Of a stretch of DNA of 7,261 nucleotides, positions 1 through 6,600 are shown one piece after another. The notes under the pieces were generated by a model, which worked only from the letters and a program-made list of their open reading frames with translations, searched no databases and was not told the origin of the DNA. The stretch lies in NCBI GenBank assembly GCA_002700405.1, contig PACY01000040.1, positions 4,984-12,244 on the forward strand, given 5' to 3'. The position numbers and the translations under genes were made by a program. The DNA is from Flavobacteriaceae bacterium. Lineage in GTDB: Bacteria; Bacteroidota; Bacteroidia; Flavobacteriales; Flavobacteriaceae. How positions within the stretch are numbered: the first letter of the stretch is position 1; every line of letters begins with the position of its first letter.

Positions 1-371
1 GAATAAAAGCCTAGACCAAAATGGCCAATAATTCCGGTATCTTTAGCTGAGTCTTTGTATTTTTCTAAAAATTCTTCAGCTCCAGAAAATGCGACTTCAT
101 TAATATACTTCTCAACTTCTTCACCAGTCATGCCAATCCCTTCATCGATTATATGTAGTTTCTTTCCTTTTTTATCAATTTTTATCTCAATTTTAGGATC
201 ATTTAGCTCTATTTTTTCTTTTCCAGTACTAGCTATATGTTTTAATTTTATAGTAGCATCTGTTGCATTACTAATAAGTTCTCTAAGAAAAATTTCATGA
301 TCGCTATATAGAAATTTCTTGATTAGCGGAAAAATATTTTCAACTGAAACATTAATATTACCTTTTTTCAT
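1..371 (-). CDS. htpG: Molecular chaperone HtpG (Hsp90 family), N-terminal part, cut by the window edge
   Basis: HtpG is the bacterial cytosolic Hsp90, an ATP-driven dimeric chaperone that remodels partly folded client proteins. Reading leftward from ATG at 371-369, 123 complete codons are present, roughly a fifth of a usual HtpG of about 600-630 residues, and all lie in the N-terminal GHKL ATPase domain. The nucleotide-binding signatures are visible: FLRELISNATDA at about 28-39 (Glu31 matches the catalytic Glu of Hsp90, Asn35 the Mg-contacting Asn), DEGIGM at 76-81 (Asp76 contacts adenine) and GHFGLGFYS starting at 116, the glycine-rich lid loop. The opening MKKGNINVSVENIFPLIKKFLYS block is typical of Bacteroidota and supports this start; no Shine-Dalgarno motif precedes it. 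The gene lies 76 bases downstream of the symporter stop, on the same strand, and may have its own promoter in that gap. The open frame at 55-300 on the plus strand is an antisense shadow. Confidence 0.97.
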   Translation of the reverse strand, partial: MKKGNINVSVENIFPLIKKFLYSDHEIFLRELISNATDATIKLKHIASTGKEKIELNDPKIEIKIDKKGKKLHIIDEGIGMTGEEVEKYINEVAFSGAEEFLEKYKDSAKDTGIIGHFGLGFY

Positions 372-417
372 TTTTCACTATTTTTAATTAACATTAATTT
401 ACTTTCAATAAAGATGC

Positions 418-425
418 CAAAATTA
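418..425 (-). promoter_or_regulatory. Candidate -7 element upstream of htpG
   Basis: Read on the minus strand this is TAATTTTG, an exact match to the Bacteroidota -7 consensus TAnnTTTG. It lies in the 76-base gap between the symporter stop and the htpG start and would put the transcript start near 411, giving a 5' leader of about 40 bases. I see no clear TTTG -33 element at 18-21 bases spacing, so the call rests on one element. I saw no CIRCE-type inverted repeat, so heat regulation is not evident. Confidence 0.3.
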
Positions 426-447
426 ATATCCTGACAAAGTGACATAA

Positions 448-1983
448 CTAATTGAACCTAATTCTAGATAAATAAAGCCCTATAAATGTTATTAAACCAT
501 TTATAGGAAGTAGTTCGTATCCAAACTGATATAAATTAGATAAAGCATAACTTTTAGCGCATAACCATTTTCCTTGGTTACATTCAATTAAATTTAAGTC
601 AAAGTAGTACGCATATATTGTAGGAGATAAACTTAGCAGATATGTTAAAATTGGAGCAGCTAAAACTATTAAATAAATATATTTTTCTTTTAATTTGAAT
701 TTAGTATATAGTCCAAAAGCAAATAGACCTAATAAAGGACCATATGTATAGGATGCTACAGTAAGCAGACTATCAATTACATTACTGCTGAGAACATATT
801 TAAAAATTATTATAATAAAAACTAGCGTTAGACTCATAAGTACATGGACTCTTTTTCTAATACTTTTTTGAATTGTAGCATTTTTGTTTTTTATATCAAT
901 AAAATCTATACAAAAAGAAGTGGTTAGAGAAGTTAAGGCGCTATCTGCACTACTATAAGCAGCAGCAATAAGTCCAAGAATAAAAGTCACGGATAATAAT
1001 ATACCTAATTCTCCATTTAAAGCAATTTCAGGAAATAGTAAATCAGTTTTTGGCTGACCATCCATTAATGGGATTAATATGTCGTTTTTATTTTTAAATA
1101 TGTATAAAAGACTGCCAAGGATCATAAAAAAGTAAGTAACTAGTACAAGTACAACACTAAATACAATCATATTTTTTTGAGCATCTTTTAATGATTTACA
1201 AGTTAGATTCTTTTGCATCATATCCTGATCTAAACCAGTCATACAAATAGTGACAAACATTCCTCCGATAAATGATTTCAAGAAATGATGCCTTTCTAAA
1301 ATATTATCTGTAAAAAAAACAGTATTATAGTTGCTAAACTCATCAGATTTTATAAAATCAATGAAAGTCCAGTTTAGACTATTTAGGATTCCATAAATTG
1401 ATATAAATACCGCTAGAATCATAAAAAATGTTTGTAGTGTGTCGGTCCAAACAATAGTTTTTATTCCACCTCTATAGGTGTAAATCCAAATTAAGATAAC
1501 TGAAATAGTAACTGTTACAGGAAAAGGGATATTCCATTGATCAAACACAAATTGCTGTAAAACAATTGCTACTAAGAACAGTCTAAATGAAGCTCCTAAC
1601 AGTCTAGAAATAAAAAAGTAAAAAGCACCAGTTTTATGTGCAACACTTCCAAATCTAAAATTTAAATATTCGTAAATAGAAGTTAAATTAAGTTTATAAT
1701 ATACGGGTAGAAGTACTTGACTTACAATTATGTATCCAAAGAAATATCCAAAAACAACCTGTAAATAGCTAAACTGTGAAGATTCAATCCATCCTGGTAC
1801 TGAAATAAATGTAACTCCTGACAAAGATGCGCCTACCATTCCAAATGCTACCACATACCATGGAGCATTTTTTCCTGCATTAAAAAAAATAGAATTACTA
1901 TCATTTTTTCCTGTTATATAAGAAATTGCAAATAATAGGATAAAATAACCAACAATTAGCAGTAATATATTTGTAGCATTCAT
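448..1983 (-). CDS. Sodium:solute symporter (SSS family) transporter
   Basis: This is a polytopic inner-membrane protein of 511 residues that should couple Na+ entry to solute uptake; the solute cannot be read from the sequence. It has about 13 hydrophobic segments, the usual SSS count, the first at about 5-23 and the last at about 490-507. Family landmarks are a GASLSGVTFISVPGW stretch at 51-65 in the second membrane segment, the cytoplasmic GLDQDMMQKNLTCKSLKDAQ at 250-269, and AAAYSSADSALTSLTTSF at 340-357, whose Ser344-Ser345 pair corresponds to the Na2-site Ser/Ser or Ser/Thr pair of vSGLT and PutP. A late periplasmic loop has two cysteines (468 and 475) that could form a disulfide. It starts at ATG 1983-1981 and ends with TAG. 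It is divergent from recR and lies upstream of htpG on the same strand. I recall this Bacteroidota subfamily being annotated only as sodium:solute symporter. Confidence 0.93.
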   Translation of the reverse strand: MNATNILLLIVGYFILLFAISYITGKNDSNSIFFNAGKNAPWYVVAFGMVGASLSGVTFISVPGWIESSQFSYLQVVFGYFFGYIIVSQVLLPVYYKLNLTSIYEYLNFRFGSVAHKTGAFYFFISRLLGASFRLFLVAIVLQQFVFDQWNIPFPVTVTISVILIWIYTYRGGIKTIVWTDTLQTFFMILAVFISIYGILNSLNWTFIDFIKSDEFSNYNTVFFTDNILERHHFLKSFIGGMFVTICMTGLDQDMMQKNLTCKSLKDAQKNMIVFSVVLVLVTYFFMILGSLLYIFKNKNDILIPLMDGQPKTDLLFPEIALNGELGILLSVTFILGLIAAAYSSADSALTSLTTSFCIDFIDIKNKNATIQKSIRKRVHVLMSLTLVFIIIIFKYVLSSNVIDSLLTVASYTYGPLLGLFAFGLYTKFKLKEKYIYLIVLAAPILTYLLSLSPTIYAYYFDLNLIECNQGKWLCAKSYALSNLYQFGYELLPINGLITFIGLYLSRIRFN

Positions 1984-2000
1984 ACAGGTAGATAATTATT

Positions 2001-2032
2001 CAAATTACATATTATTTGTATGATTTACCAAA
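2001..2032 (-). promoter_or_regulatory. Candidate promoter of the symporter gene
   Basis: On the minus strand there is TTTG (bases 2032-2029), a 21-base spacer, then TAATTTG (2007-2001), one base shorter than the Bacteroidota -7 consensus TAnnTTTG. Spacing and distance to the ATG at 1983 (a leader of roughly 12 bases) are plausible. The imperfect -7 box and the AT-rich background limit confidence. Confidence 0.3.
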
Positions 2033-2077
2033 TAATTCTTTATTAGAAACGTTTTATTTTTCAATCTGTAAAATTTG

Positions 2078-2085
2078 TAAGTTTG
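2078..2085 (+). promoter_or_regulatory. Candidate -7 element just upstream of recR
   Basis: TAAGTTTG matches TAnnTTTG exactly and ends only 4 bases before the recR ATG. If used, transcription would begin at or beside the start codon, giving a leaderless or nearly leaderless message. A looser alternative, TAAAATTTG at 2069-2077, has one extra base between TA and TTTG. No convincing TTTG -33 element lies about 20 bases upstream of either; the region there is a T-rich run. Confidence 0.25.
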
Positions 2086-2089
2086 CTAA

Positions 2090-2707
2090 ATGGAATTTTC
2101 ATCAAAACTAATTGAGACTGCAGTTAATGAAATATCAAAATTGCCTGGAATAGGGAAGAGAACTGCATTAAGACTTGTTTTATTTTTATTAAGACAGCCT
2201 AGTGATCAATCAAATGATCTTTCTAAGGCTATTTCTGAAATGCGATCAAATGTAAATTTTTGCAATAATTGTCATAATATATGTGATGCAGATTTATGTG
2301 ATATTTGTTCAAATCCCAATAGAGAGAAATCTGTTGTCTGTATTGTAGAGGATATAAGAGATGTTATGGCGATTGAAAATACTAGTTCTTACAAGGGATT
2401 ATATCATGTTTTAGGTGGAAAGATTTCTCCTTTAGATGGTATAGGTCCTAATGAATTAAATATAACTAGTTTAATAGACAAAATAGATAAGGGTGGGATT
2501 AATGAAATTATTTTTGCGTTAAGCTCTACAATGGAGGGAGATACCACTAATTTTTATATCTACAAGCTTATTAAACAATATAATATTATTACATCAACAA
2601 TTGCTAGAGGAATATCTATAGGGGATGATTTAGAATATACAGATGAAATTACACTAGCTAGAAGTATAACCAATAGGATTCCTTTTGAAACTTCTATAAA
2701 AAATTAG
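2090..2707 (+). CDS. recR: Recombination mediator protein RecR
   Basis: RecR acts with RecO (and RecF) to load RecA on SSB-coated single-stranded DNA at gaps in the cytoplasm. The 205-residue product is the usual family length (E. coli about 201). In order it shows a helix-hairpin-helix DNA-binding motif, LPGIGKRTALRL at 18-29; a four-Cys zinc site, Cys58, Cys61, Cys70 and Cys73 (CxxC-x8-CxxC); a Toprim domain beginning around 82 with VCIVEDIRDVMAIE; and the conserved YHVLGGKISPLDGIGP (105-120). Near the end come the conserved GDDLEYTDEITLARSI block and a RIPFE tail. The opening MEFSSKLIE is the standard Bacteroidota RecR start. It is preceded by A/T-rich sequence without a Shine-Dalgarno motif. 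It ends in TAG, and the glycosyltransferase frame begins in the same phase within a few bases, so the two are probably co-transcribed. Confidence 0.97.
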   Translation: MEFSSKLIETAVNEISKLPGIGKRTALRLVLFLLRQPSDQSNDLSKAISEMRSNVNFCNNCHNICDADLCDICSNPNREKSVVCIVEDIRDVMAIENTSSYKGLYHVLGGKISPLDGIGPNELNITSLIDKIDKGGINEIIFALSSTMEGDTTNFYIYKLIKQYNIITSTIARGISIGDDLEYTDEITLARSITNRIPFETSIKN

Positions 2708-2713
2708 ATTTAG

Positions 2714-3832
2714 GATTTATCAGTCATTATAGTTAGCTATGATTCTAGGTTTTTCTTAGAGCTATGTTTAAGAAGCCTTAAGGAATCAACAAAAAATATA
2801 AAATCGGAAATAATCGTAGTTGATAACAATTCTAATGATGATTCTATTAATATGATTAAATCTTTATTTCCTGATGTATTATTAATAGAAAACAAAGTCA
2901 ATTTAGGTTTTTCTTATGCAAATAATTTAGGTGTCAAAAAAGCTAAAGGAAAATATATTTGTTTATTAAATCCTGATACCGTTGTTCCAGAAGATTTTTT
3001 TAGTAGAATAATAAAATTTAAAGAATCTAAAAATAGTATAGGTATTGTAGGATGTAAAATGATTGACGGTAAGGGTAATTTCTTGCCAGAAAGCAAAAGA
3101 AATCTTCCTTATACATCGATGGTGCTTAAGCGATTCATTGGTTTAAAAAATAAGTATTACTTTGATAATCTTTCTAAAGATGAAATTGGTGGGGTAGATG
3201 TTTTATGTGGAGCTGTAATGTTTTTTGAAAAAAAGGATTTTCAAAAAGTAGACGGATTTGACGAAAAATATTTCATGTTTGGAGAAGATATTGATCTTTC
3301 ACATAAGTTACTTAAACAAGGTTTAAAAAATTATTATTTAGGAGATTTATCTATAATTCATTACAAAGGGGAAAGTACTAATAAAAACCATAAATATTAT
3401 AAGAGTTTTTATGGTGCAATGGGTATTTATTATAGGAAGTACTTAGCTAATAATATTTTGAATAAGTTATTGTCTTATATCACAATTGAATTAATCATAT
3501 TTTTTAAATCATTTACAATCGCTTCTAGATTGAATTTTGAAAAAAAGCATAAGGATTGTTATTTAATTTCAGATATAATTTATGATGGCTTAAAAAATAG
3601 AGTTTCTAAACAAATTAATTCAATTCAAAAACTTTCTGACAAGTTAGAAAACTGTGAGATTATTTTTGATTCAAATCATCTTAGTTATAAAAACATTATT
3701 TGTACAATGGAAAAATTTTCAAACAATAATTCTGTTATATTTAAAATTATACCAAAGACAGCTAGCTTTATAATTGGAAGTGATAATTCTAAAGAACATG
3801 GTCAAGTAATTTTATTTGATTTAAATAAGTAA
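2714..3832 (+). CDS. Glycosyltransferase family 2 protein (start codon apparently lost)
   Basis: This is probably an inverting GT-A transferase that moves a sugar from a nucleotide donor to a cell-surface glycan or lipid-linked acceptor; donor and acceptor are not readable. The reading frame carries a full GT2 fold. Counting a lost Met as 1, it has the first strand LSVIIVSYDS (3-12), VVDNNSNDDS (36-45), NLGFSYANN (64-72), NPDT (87-90, the DxD-like metal site), a CGA acceptor loop near 166-168 and EDIDLSHK (192-199, holding the likely catalytic base). This resembles WbbL-type rhamnosyltransferases. A hydrophobic stretch around 248-268 may contact the membrane. About 70 C-terminal residues form a separate region I cannot assign. 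No ATG, GTG or TTG opens the frame: the codon before GAT (2714) is TAG at 2711-2713. Restoring one T there would give ATG GAT TTA, 3 bases after the recR stop. The first in-frame ATG, at 2852, would remove the first strand and DNNS motif and is unlikely to give an active enzyme. Confidence 0.85.
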   Translation, partial: DLSVIIVSYDSRFFLELCLRSLKESTKNIKSEIIVVDNNSNDDSINMIKSLFPDVLLIENKVNLGFSYANNLGVKKAKGKYICLLNPDTVVPEDFFSRIIKFKESKNSIGIVGCKMIDGKGNFLPESKRNLPYTSMVLKRFIGLKNKYYFDNLSKDEIGGVDVLCGAVMFFEKKDFQKVDGFDEKYFMFGEDIDLSHKLLKQGLKNYYLGDLSIIHYKGESTNKNHKYYKSFYGAMGIYYRKYLANNILNKLLSYITIELIIFFKSFTIASRLNFEKKHKDCYLISDIIYDGLKNRVSKQINSIQKLSDKLENCEIIFDSNHLSYKNIICTMEKFSNNNSVIFKIIPKTASFIIGSDNSKEHGQVILFDLNK

Positions 3833-3889
3833 TTTATTACGTGTTTTTTCATTAATTTAGTTCATCATTTTAATCAATAATATTTTACT

Positions 3890-5182
3890 GTGGGCAAGTT
3901 TGAATTGAAATTACCTAAGATGGGAGAAAGTGTAGCTGAAGCTACCTTAACTTCATGGTTAAAAGATATAGGGGACAGTATAGATATGGATGAGGCTGTT
4001 GTAGAAATTGCTACTGATAAAGTTGATTCTGAAGTGCCTTCTGAATACAAAGGTGTTTTAATTGAAAAATGCTTTAAGGTCAATGAGGTAATTAAGGTAG
4101 GTGAAACAATAGCTATAATAGAAACTGATGCTGAAATTCAAATCTCAAATACAGTAATTGAAGTAGATAAAGCTGTTGGCAACGAAAAAACTGATAGAGA
4201 GCCGGTTAAAGTAGAAGAATCTATTCCAATTAAAGAAACTAATACTTCAAAAAATGATAGTTCTGAAAATAGATTTTACTCTCCATTGGTAAAAAATATT
4301 ATTAAAAAAGAAAATATTTCTGAAGCTGAACTTAATTCAATAAAAGGAACTGGAAAAAAGAGTAGAATAACTAAATCAGATATTTTAAATTATTTAAAAT
4401 CTAGACTTCAACAAGCTGATCCAAGCATATCAGATATTCATATAGGTTCAGAAATAAATGTTGATAAAATTGAAAATGATCAAATTATTGAAATGACAAA
4501 AATGGGAAAGATAATTTCTAAACATATGTCAGATTCAATTAAAATTTCTGCTCATGTTCAATCCTTTATTGAAGTAGATGTTACTAAAGTTTGGAATTGG
4601 AGAAATAGAGTAAAGGATAGTTTTCAAAAAAGAGAAGGTGAAAAGTTAACTTTTACCCCAATATTTATCGAAGCAGTTGCTATTAATTTAAGATCATTTC
4701 CTATGTTAAATATATCTGTTGATGGTGAGAAAATTATAGTTAAAAAGGATATTAATATTGGAATGGCAACAGCACTGTCAGATGGGAATTTGATTGTTCC
4801 AGTAATTAAAAAAGCTGATCAACTTAATCTGGTAGGAATGACAAAAGTTGTAAATGATTTATCATTTAGAGCAAGAAACAATAATTTAAATCCAGATGAT
4901 GTATATGGAGGAACATACACTGTTACTAATGTAGGCGTATTCGGAAGTGTGATGGGAACACCAATTATAAATCAACCACAGGTAGGGATCCTTGCTCTAG
5001 GAGCTATTAGAAAGGTTCCTGCTGTAATAGAAACTGATCAAGGTGATTTTATTGGTATTAGACATAAAATGTTTATTTCACACTCCTATGATCATCGTGT
5101 TGTTAATGGTGCTTTGGGTAGTCAGTTTATAAAAGGAGTTAAAGATTATTTGGAGTCTTGGGATGTTAATAGAGAAATTTAA
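3890..5182 (+). CDS. Lipoyl-dependent 2-oxoacid dehydrogenase E2 component (dihydrolipoamide acyltransferase)
   Basis: E2 forms the core of a cytoplasmic 2-oxoacid dehydrogenase complex and passes the acyl group from E1 on a swinging lipoyl arm to CoA. The 430-residue product has the standard three-part layout with one lipoyl domain. The lipoyl domain (about 2-78) carries ATDKVDSEVPSE with the lipoylated Lys44. A charged linker follows, then the E1/E3-binding domain (about 129-169, FYSPLVKNIIKKE to SDILNYLK), a second linker, and the acyltransferase domain (about 195-430). The catalytic motif is HSYDHRVVNGALG with His402; the usual HxxxDG reads HRVVNG, so Asn406 replaces Asp. It starts at GTG; an in-frame stop at 3878-3880 excludes any earlier start, and KFELKLPKMGES is the expected beginning. 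No E1 or E3 gene is in the window. The type of lipoyl and linker suggests a branched-chain or generic Bacteroidota E2, but pyruvate or 2-oxoglutarate specificity cannot be excluded. FAH follows after 5 bases. Confidence 0.93.
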   Translation: MGKFELKLPKMGESVAEATLTSWLKDIGDSIDMDEAVVEIATDKVDSEVPSEYKGVLIEKCFKVNEVIKVGETIAIIETDAEIQISNTVIEVDKAVGNEKTDREPVKVEESIPIKETNTSKNDSSENRFYSPLVKNIIKKENISEAELNSIKGTGKKSRITKSDILNYLKSRLQQADPSISDIHIGSEINVDKIENDQIIEMTKMGKIISKHMSDSIKISAHVQSFIEVDVTKVWNWRNRVKDSFQKREGEKLTFTPIFIEAVAINLRSFPMLNISVDGEKIIVKKDINIGMATALSDGNLIVPVIKKADQLNLVGMTKVVNDLSFRARNNNLNPDDVYGGTYTVTNVGVFGSVMGTPIINQPQVGILALGAIRKVPAVIETDQGDFIGIRHKMFISHSYDHRVVNGALGSQFIKGVKDYLESWDVNREI

Positions 5183-5187
5183 CACTA

Positions 5188-5799
5188 ATGAAGATTATCT
5201 GTGTTGGAAGAAATTATGTTGATCATATAAAAGAGCTAGATAATAATAAGCCTAAAGAGCCTGTATTATTTCTAAAACCTCAAACTTCTATTATTAATAA
5301 GAGACAACCTTTTTTTATACCAAGCTTTTCTAATGAAATACATTATGAATTAGAGGTTATTATAAAAATTAATAGACTAGGTAAATTTATTCAAAGAAAA
5401 TTTAGTCACAAATATTATGATGAGATTGGCTTAGGTATAGATTTTACAGCTAGAGATATGCAGTTAGAACTAAAGAAAAATGGTTTGCCATGGGAAAAGG
5501 CAAAAGCTTTTGATGGCTCATGTCTTATAGGTGATTGGATAAAAAAGAGTGATTTTAATAATGTTGACGATATAAATTTTAAATTGACAAAAAATGAAGA
5601 AATTGTTCAGAATTCAAGTACTAGTTTGATGCTATGGAAAATAGATGAATTAATAGAATATATATCTAAATTTTTTACATTAAAAATTGGTGATGTGATT
5701 TTTACTGGAACACCATCTGGAGTGGGAAAAGTTAATTTAAATGACAACTTAAAAGGTTATATGAACGATAAAGAATTGTTATCCATAAATGTAAAATAA
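5188..5799 (+). CDS. Fumarylacetoacetate hydrolase (FAH) family protein, FAHD1-like
   Basis: This 203-residue soluble enzyme has the compact single-domain FAH fold seen in FAHD1 and in bacterial hydrolases acting on acylpyruvates or oxaloacetate. The signature begins at once with KIICVGRNYVDHIKEL (2-17). HYELE at 52-56 supplies two metal-ligand glutamates (Glu54, Glu56), GIDFTARD at 83-90 the third ligand (Asp85), and PWEKAKAFDG at 101-110 carries the conserved Lys. TGTPSGVG at 173-180 closes the active site, as in family members. Length fits FAHD1-like proteins (about 200-220) rather than true fumarylacetoacetase (about 420). The family includes acylpyruvate hydrolases, oxaloacetate decarboxylases and oxaloacetate tautomerases, and sequence alone does not choose among them. 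It lies 5 bases after the E2 stop and 3 bases before the PncC-type gene, so it is almost certainly co-transcribed with both. Its position beside an oxoacid dehydrogenase gene is consistent with clean-up of a keto-acid by-product, which is inference. Confidence 0.93.
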   Translation: MKIICVGRNYVDHIKELDNNKPKEPVLFLKPQTSIINKRQPFFIPSFSNEIHYELEVIIKINRLGKFIQRKFSHKYYDEIGLGIDFTARDMQLELKKNGLPWEKAKAFDGSCLIGDWIKKSDFNNVDDINFKLTKNEEIVQNSSTSLMLWKIDELIEYISKFFTLKIGDVIFTGTPSGVGKVNLNDNLKGYMNDKELLSINVK

Positions 5800-5802
5800 A
5801 AC

Positions 5803-6270
5803 ATGACTTCATTAGAAAAATTAATAGAATCTAAATTGAAAGCATTAAATAAAACTCTTTCAGTTGCAGAAAGCTGTACAGGAGGATCAATATGTAGCAG
5901 CATTGTTTCAACCCAAGGAGCATCTGTTTTTTTTCAAGGAGGAGTTGTTTGCTATTCAACGGAATCTAAGATAAATATTCTTGGTTTGGATCCTAAAATA
6001 ATTAATAAACACTCAGTTGTAAGTAAAGAAGTTTGTGAATTGATGGCCATTTCTGTTAAAAATCTTTACAATTCTGATTATTCTATTGCTACAACAGGAA
6101 ACGCAGGACCTGAAAAAGGTGAGTCAAATGCAGCAATAGGGAAGGTATTTATATCTGTATCATCTGATAATGAAATCAAAACATATGAGTTAGATTTTGA
6201 CGGTGATAGAGAAAATATAATAAATAATGCGGTTTTAAAAGCATTTGAATTACTAAACGATACCATATAA
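5803..6270 (+). CDS. pncC: CinA C-terminal-domain protein, PncC-type nicotinamide-nucleotide amidohydrolase
   Basis: The 155-residue product is a stand-alone CinA C-terminal domain. Characterised proteins of this type (E. coli PncC) deamidate NMN to nicotinate mononucleotide in the pyridine nucleotide cycle, in the cytoplasm. The visible signatures are LSVAESCTGGSICSSIVS (19-36), FFQGGVVCYSTESKINILG (43-61) with the conserved Tyr51 and Lys56, and ATTGNAGPEKG in the second half, matching the family TGxAGP motif. Many Bacteroidota, as I recall them, have at this locus a full-length CinA of about 415 residues with an N-terminal molybdopterin-binding-like (COG1058) domain. That domain is absent, and because the ATG lies 3 bases after the FAH stop there is no room for a remnant. 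A competence role, often implied by the cinA name, is not supported by this domain alone. The enzymatic role is inferred from the family. Confidence 0.9.
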   Translation: MTSLEKLIESKLKALNKTLSVAESCTGGSICSSIVSTQGASVFFQGGVVCYSTESKINILGLDPKIINKHSVVSKEVCELMAISVKNLYNSDYSIATTGNAGPEKGESNAAIGKVFISVSSDNEIKTYELDFDGDRENIINNAVLKAFELLNDTI

Positions 6271-6287
6271 AAAATTGATAAATTTAG

Positions 6288-6317
6288 TTTGTGGGTTATA
6301 AAAAAATTGTAAATTCG
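6288..6317 (+). promoter_or_regulatory. Candidate Bacteroidota-type promoter of the rpmB cluster
   Basis: TTTG at 6288-6291 is followed after 18 bases by TAAATTCG at 6310-6317, which matches the Bacteroidota -7 consensus TAnnTTTG in all but one position. It sits in the 84-base gap between the PncC-type gene and rpmB and would give a 5' leader of roughly 30 bases. The small G/C-rich patch around 6316-6322 (CGCGGC) just after the box stands out in a very AT-rich gap. It would drive rpmB, rpmG, DUF4295 and perhaps ftsY. Confidence 0.42.
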
Positions 6318-6354
6318 CGGCTGATAATTTATTTATTATAATAAGTTTAATATT

Positions 6355-6591
6355 ATGTCTAAAATTTGTCAGATTACAGGTAAAAAAAGCATGGTAGGCA
6401 ATAATGTTTCCCATTCTCTTAATAGGACTAAACGTAGATTTAACGCAAATCTGATAAAAAAACGTTTTTATATTCCTGAAGAGGATAGATGGGTTACTTT
6501 GAAAATTTCAACATCTGCTTTAAAAACTATCAATAAAATTGGCATTCAGGCAGCTTTAAAAGATGCTAAACTTAAAGGCTTTATTAAATAA
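6355..6591 (+). CDS. rpmB: 50S ribosomal protein L28 (bL28)
   Basis: L28 is a small basic protein of the large ribosomal subunit that contacts 23S rRNA near the E site. The 78-residue product equals the usual length and aligns from end to end with E. coli L28: CQITGKK (5-11, E. coli CQVTGKR), GNNVSHSLNRTKRRFNANL (15-33, E. coli GNNRSHALNATKRRFLPNL), then RWVTLKIST and a C-terminal KIGIQAAL helix. Only one cysteine is present, so this is not a zinc-binding form. It opens the rpmB-rpmG-DUF4295 group, with rpmG starting 9 bases after its stop. Its start has no Shine-Dalgarno motif, only A/T-rich sequence. Confidence 0.98.
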   Translation: MSKICQITGKKSMVGNNVSHSLNRTKRRFNANLIKKRFYIPEEDRWVTLKISTSALKTINKIGIQAALKDAKLKGFIK

Positions 6592-6600
6592 TTATTAATT

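Noticed and set aside
55..300. Plus-strand open frame of 81 codons inside htpG
   Set aside because: It is antisense to the strongly conserved HtpG ATPase domain, has no family resemblance, and is low-complexity Ser/Phe/Ile as expected of a shadow frame.
1984..2089. Operator-like dyads in the divergent symporter/recR region
   Set aside because: Only 4-5-base A/T arms (for example CAAAT with ATTTG) are present, which is expected by chance at this base composition.
2914..3096. Minus-strand open frame inside the glycosyltransferase
   Set aside because: It overlaps the NPDT-containing GT-A core on the opposite strand and has no recognisable motif or spacing of its own.
2090..3832. RecR-glycosyltransferase fusion by amber readthrough or recoding
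   Set aside because: The two frames are in phase and separated by TAG ATT TAG, but RecR ends at its normal length, the proteins have unrelated roles, and a one-base lesion in an ATG explains the junction more simply. The symporter also ends in TAG at its expected length.
3874..4083. Minus-strand open frame over the start of E2
   Set aside because: It is antisense to the lipoyl domain; its Ser/Thr-rich composition mirrors the Glu/Asp-rich coding strand.
6078..6266. Minus-strand open frame inside the PncC-type gene
   Set aside because: It is antisense to conserved TGNAGP-containing coding sequence and has no independent support.
6271..6354. Intrinsic terminator after the PncC-type gene
   Set aside because: I found no G/C-containing hairpin followed by a T-run; only A/T-rich sequence and a short CGCGGC patch without a partner.
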